Positions 13,077-13,080 of a stretch of 13,080 bases of DNA are shown here, piece by piece. Source of the stretch: CAYLTX01 sp046545675 (GTDB taxonomy: Bacteria > Myxococcota_A > Bradymonadia > Bradymonadales > Bradymonadaceae); assembly GCA_046545675.1 (NCBI GenBank), contig JBKGZI010000133.1, forward strand, positions 1-13,080. Direction: 5' to 3'. Below the pieces are notes generated by a model. The model saw nothing but the letters and a program-made list of their open reading frames with translations, did not search any database and had not been told where the DNA came from. How positions within the stretch are numbered: the stretch's first letter is position 1; each line of letters opens with the position of its first letter. Both the position numbers and the translations under genes were made by a program.

Positions 13077-13080
13077 GATA

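Overview
The window is high-GC bacterial chromosome. Its mglB-mglA pair closely matches the Myxococcus polarity GTPase module, and its codon use is strongly GC-biased. Together with the density of simple repeats between genes, this points to a myxobacterium-like (former deltaproteobacterial) lineage. My best guess is the Bradymonadales (Bradymonadia), but this is inference and was not tested by search. All recognisable genes are housekeeping or core genes. I see no defence system, prophage, transposase, tRNA or rRNA.

Layout. At 113-895 (minus) is an FAD/NAD(P)H oxidoreductase. At 1113-2987 (plus) are an unrecognised 274-aa protein and a zinc-finger-less J-domain co-chaperone. At 3437-6484 (minus) a recQ helicase gene runs without a gap into a lactate-racemase-family (LarA) gene. 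At 6560-9006 (plus) are an M20D amidohydrolase gene, ybaB and recR; dnaX is absent from the usual dnaX-ybaB-recR position. At 9443-10798 (plus) are mglB and mglA, closed by a strong intrinsic terminator. At 11027-13068 (plus) are an unrecognised 153-aa helical protein and miaB.

The most striking content lies between the genes. Almost every spacer carries a short-period tandem array with a different unit. There are G-rich heptamers at three loci (G-quadruplex-capable), an AAGAACC-type heptamer array touching the recR start codon, GTGGTC-like and GTTGCA hexamers, a GGACCCCY octamer array with a higher-order period of about 44 bp, and a GAGAGTGA octamer that forms the 3' end of miaB. Some arrays replace normal translation signals: recR has no visible Shine-Dalgarno, and the J-protein appears to start at CTG just downstream of an array.

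The convergent gap between the J-protein and LarA genes (3043-3436) holds a composite, near-palindromic element. Its outer arms are two inverted copies of a dispersed repeat. Inside these lie paired hairpins whose stems differ but stay paired, then two identical CCCCCGGGGG palindromes, and in the middle a 32-bp tandem array with a palindromic core. A third copy of the outer-arm repeat lies at 4-98. In all three cases the same end of the repeat faces the stop codon of the adjacent gene. This composite is the best candidate for something undescribed here.
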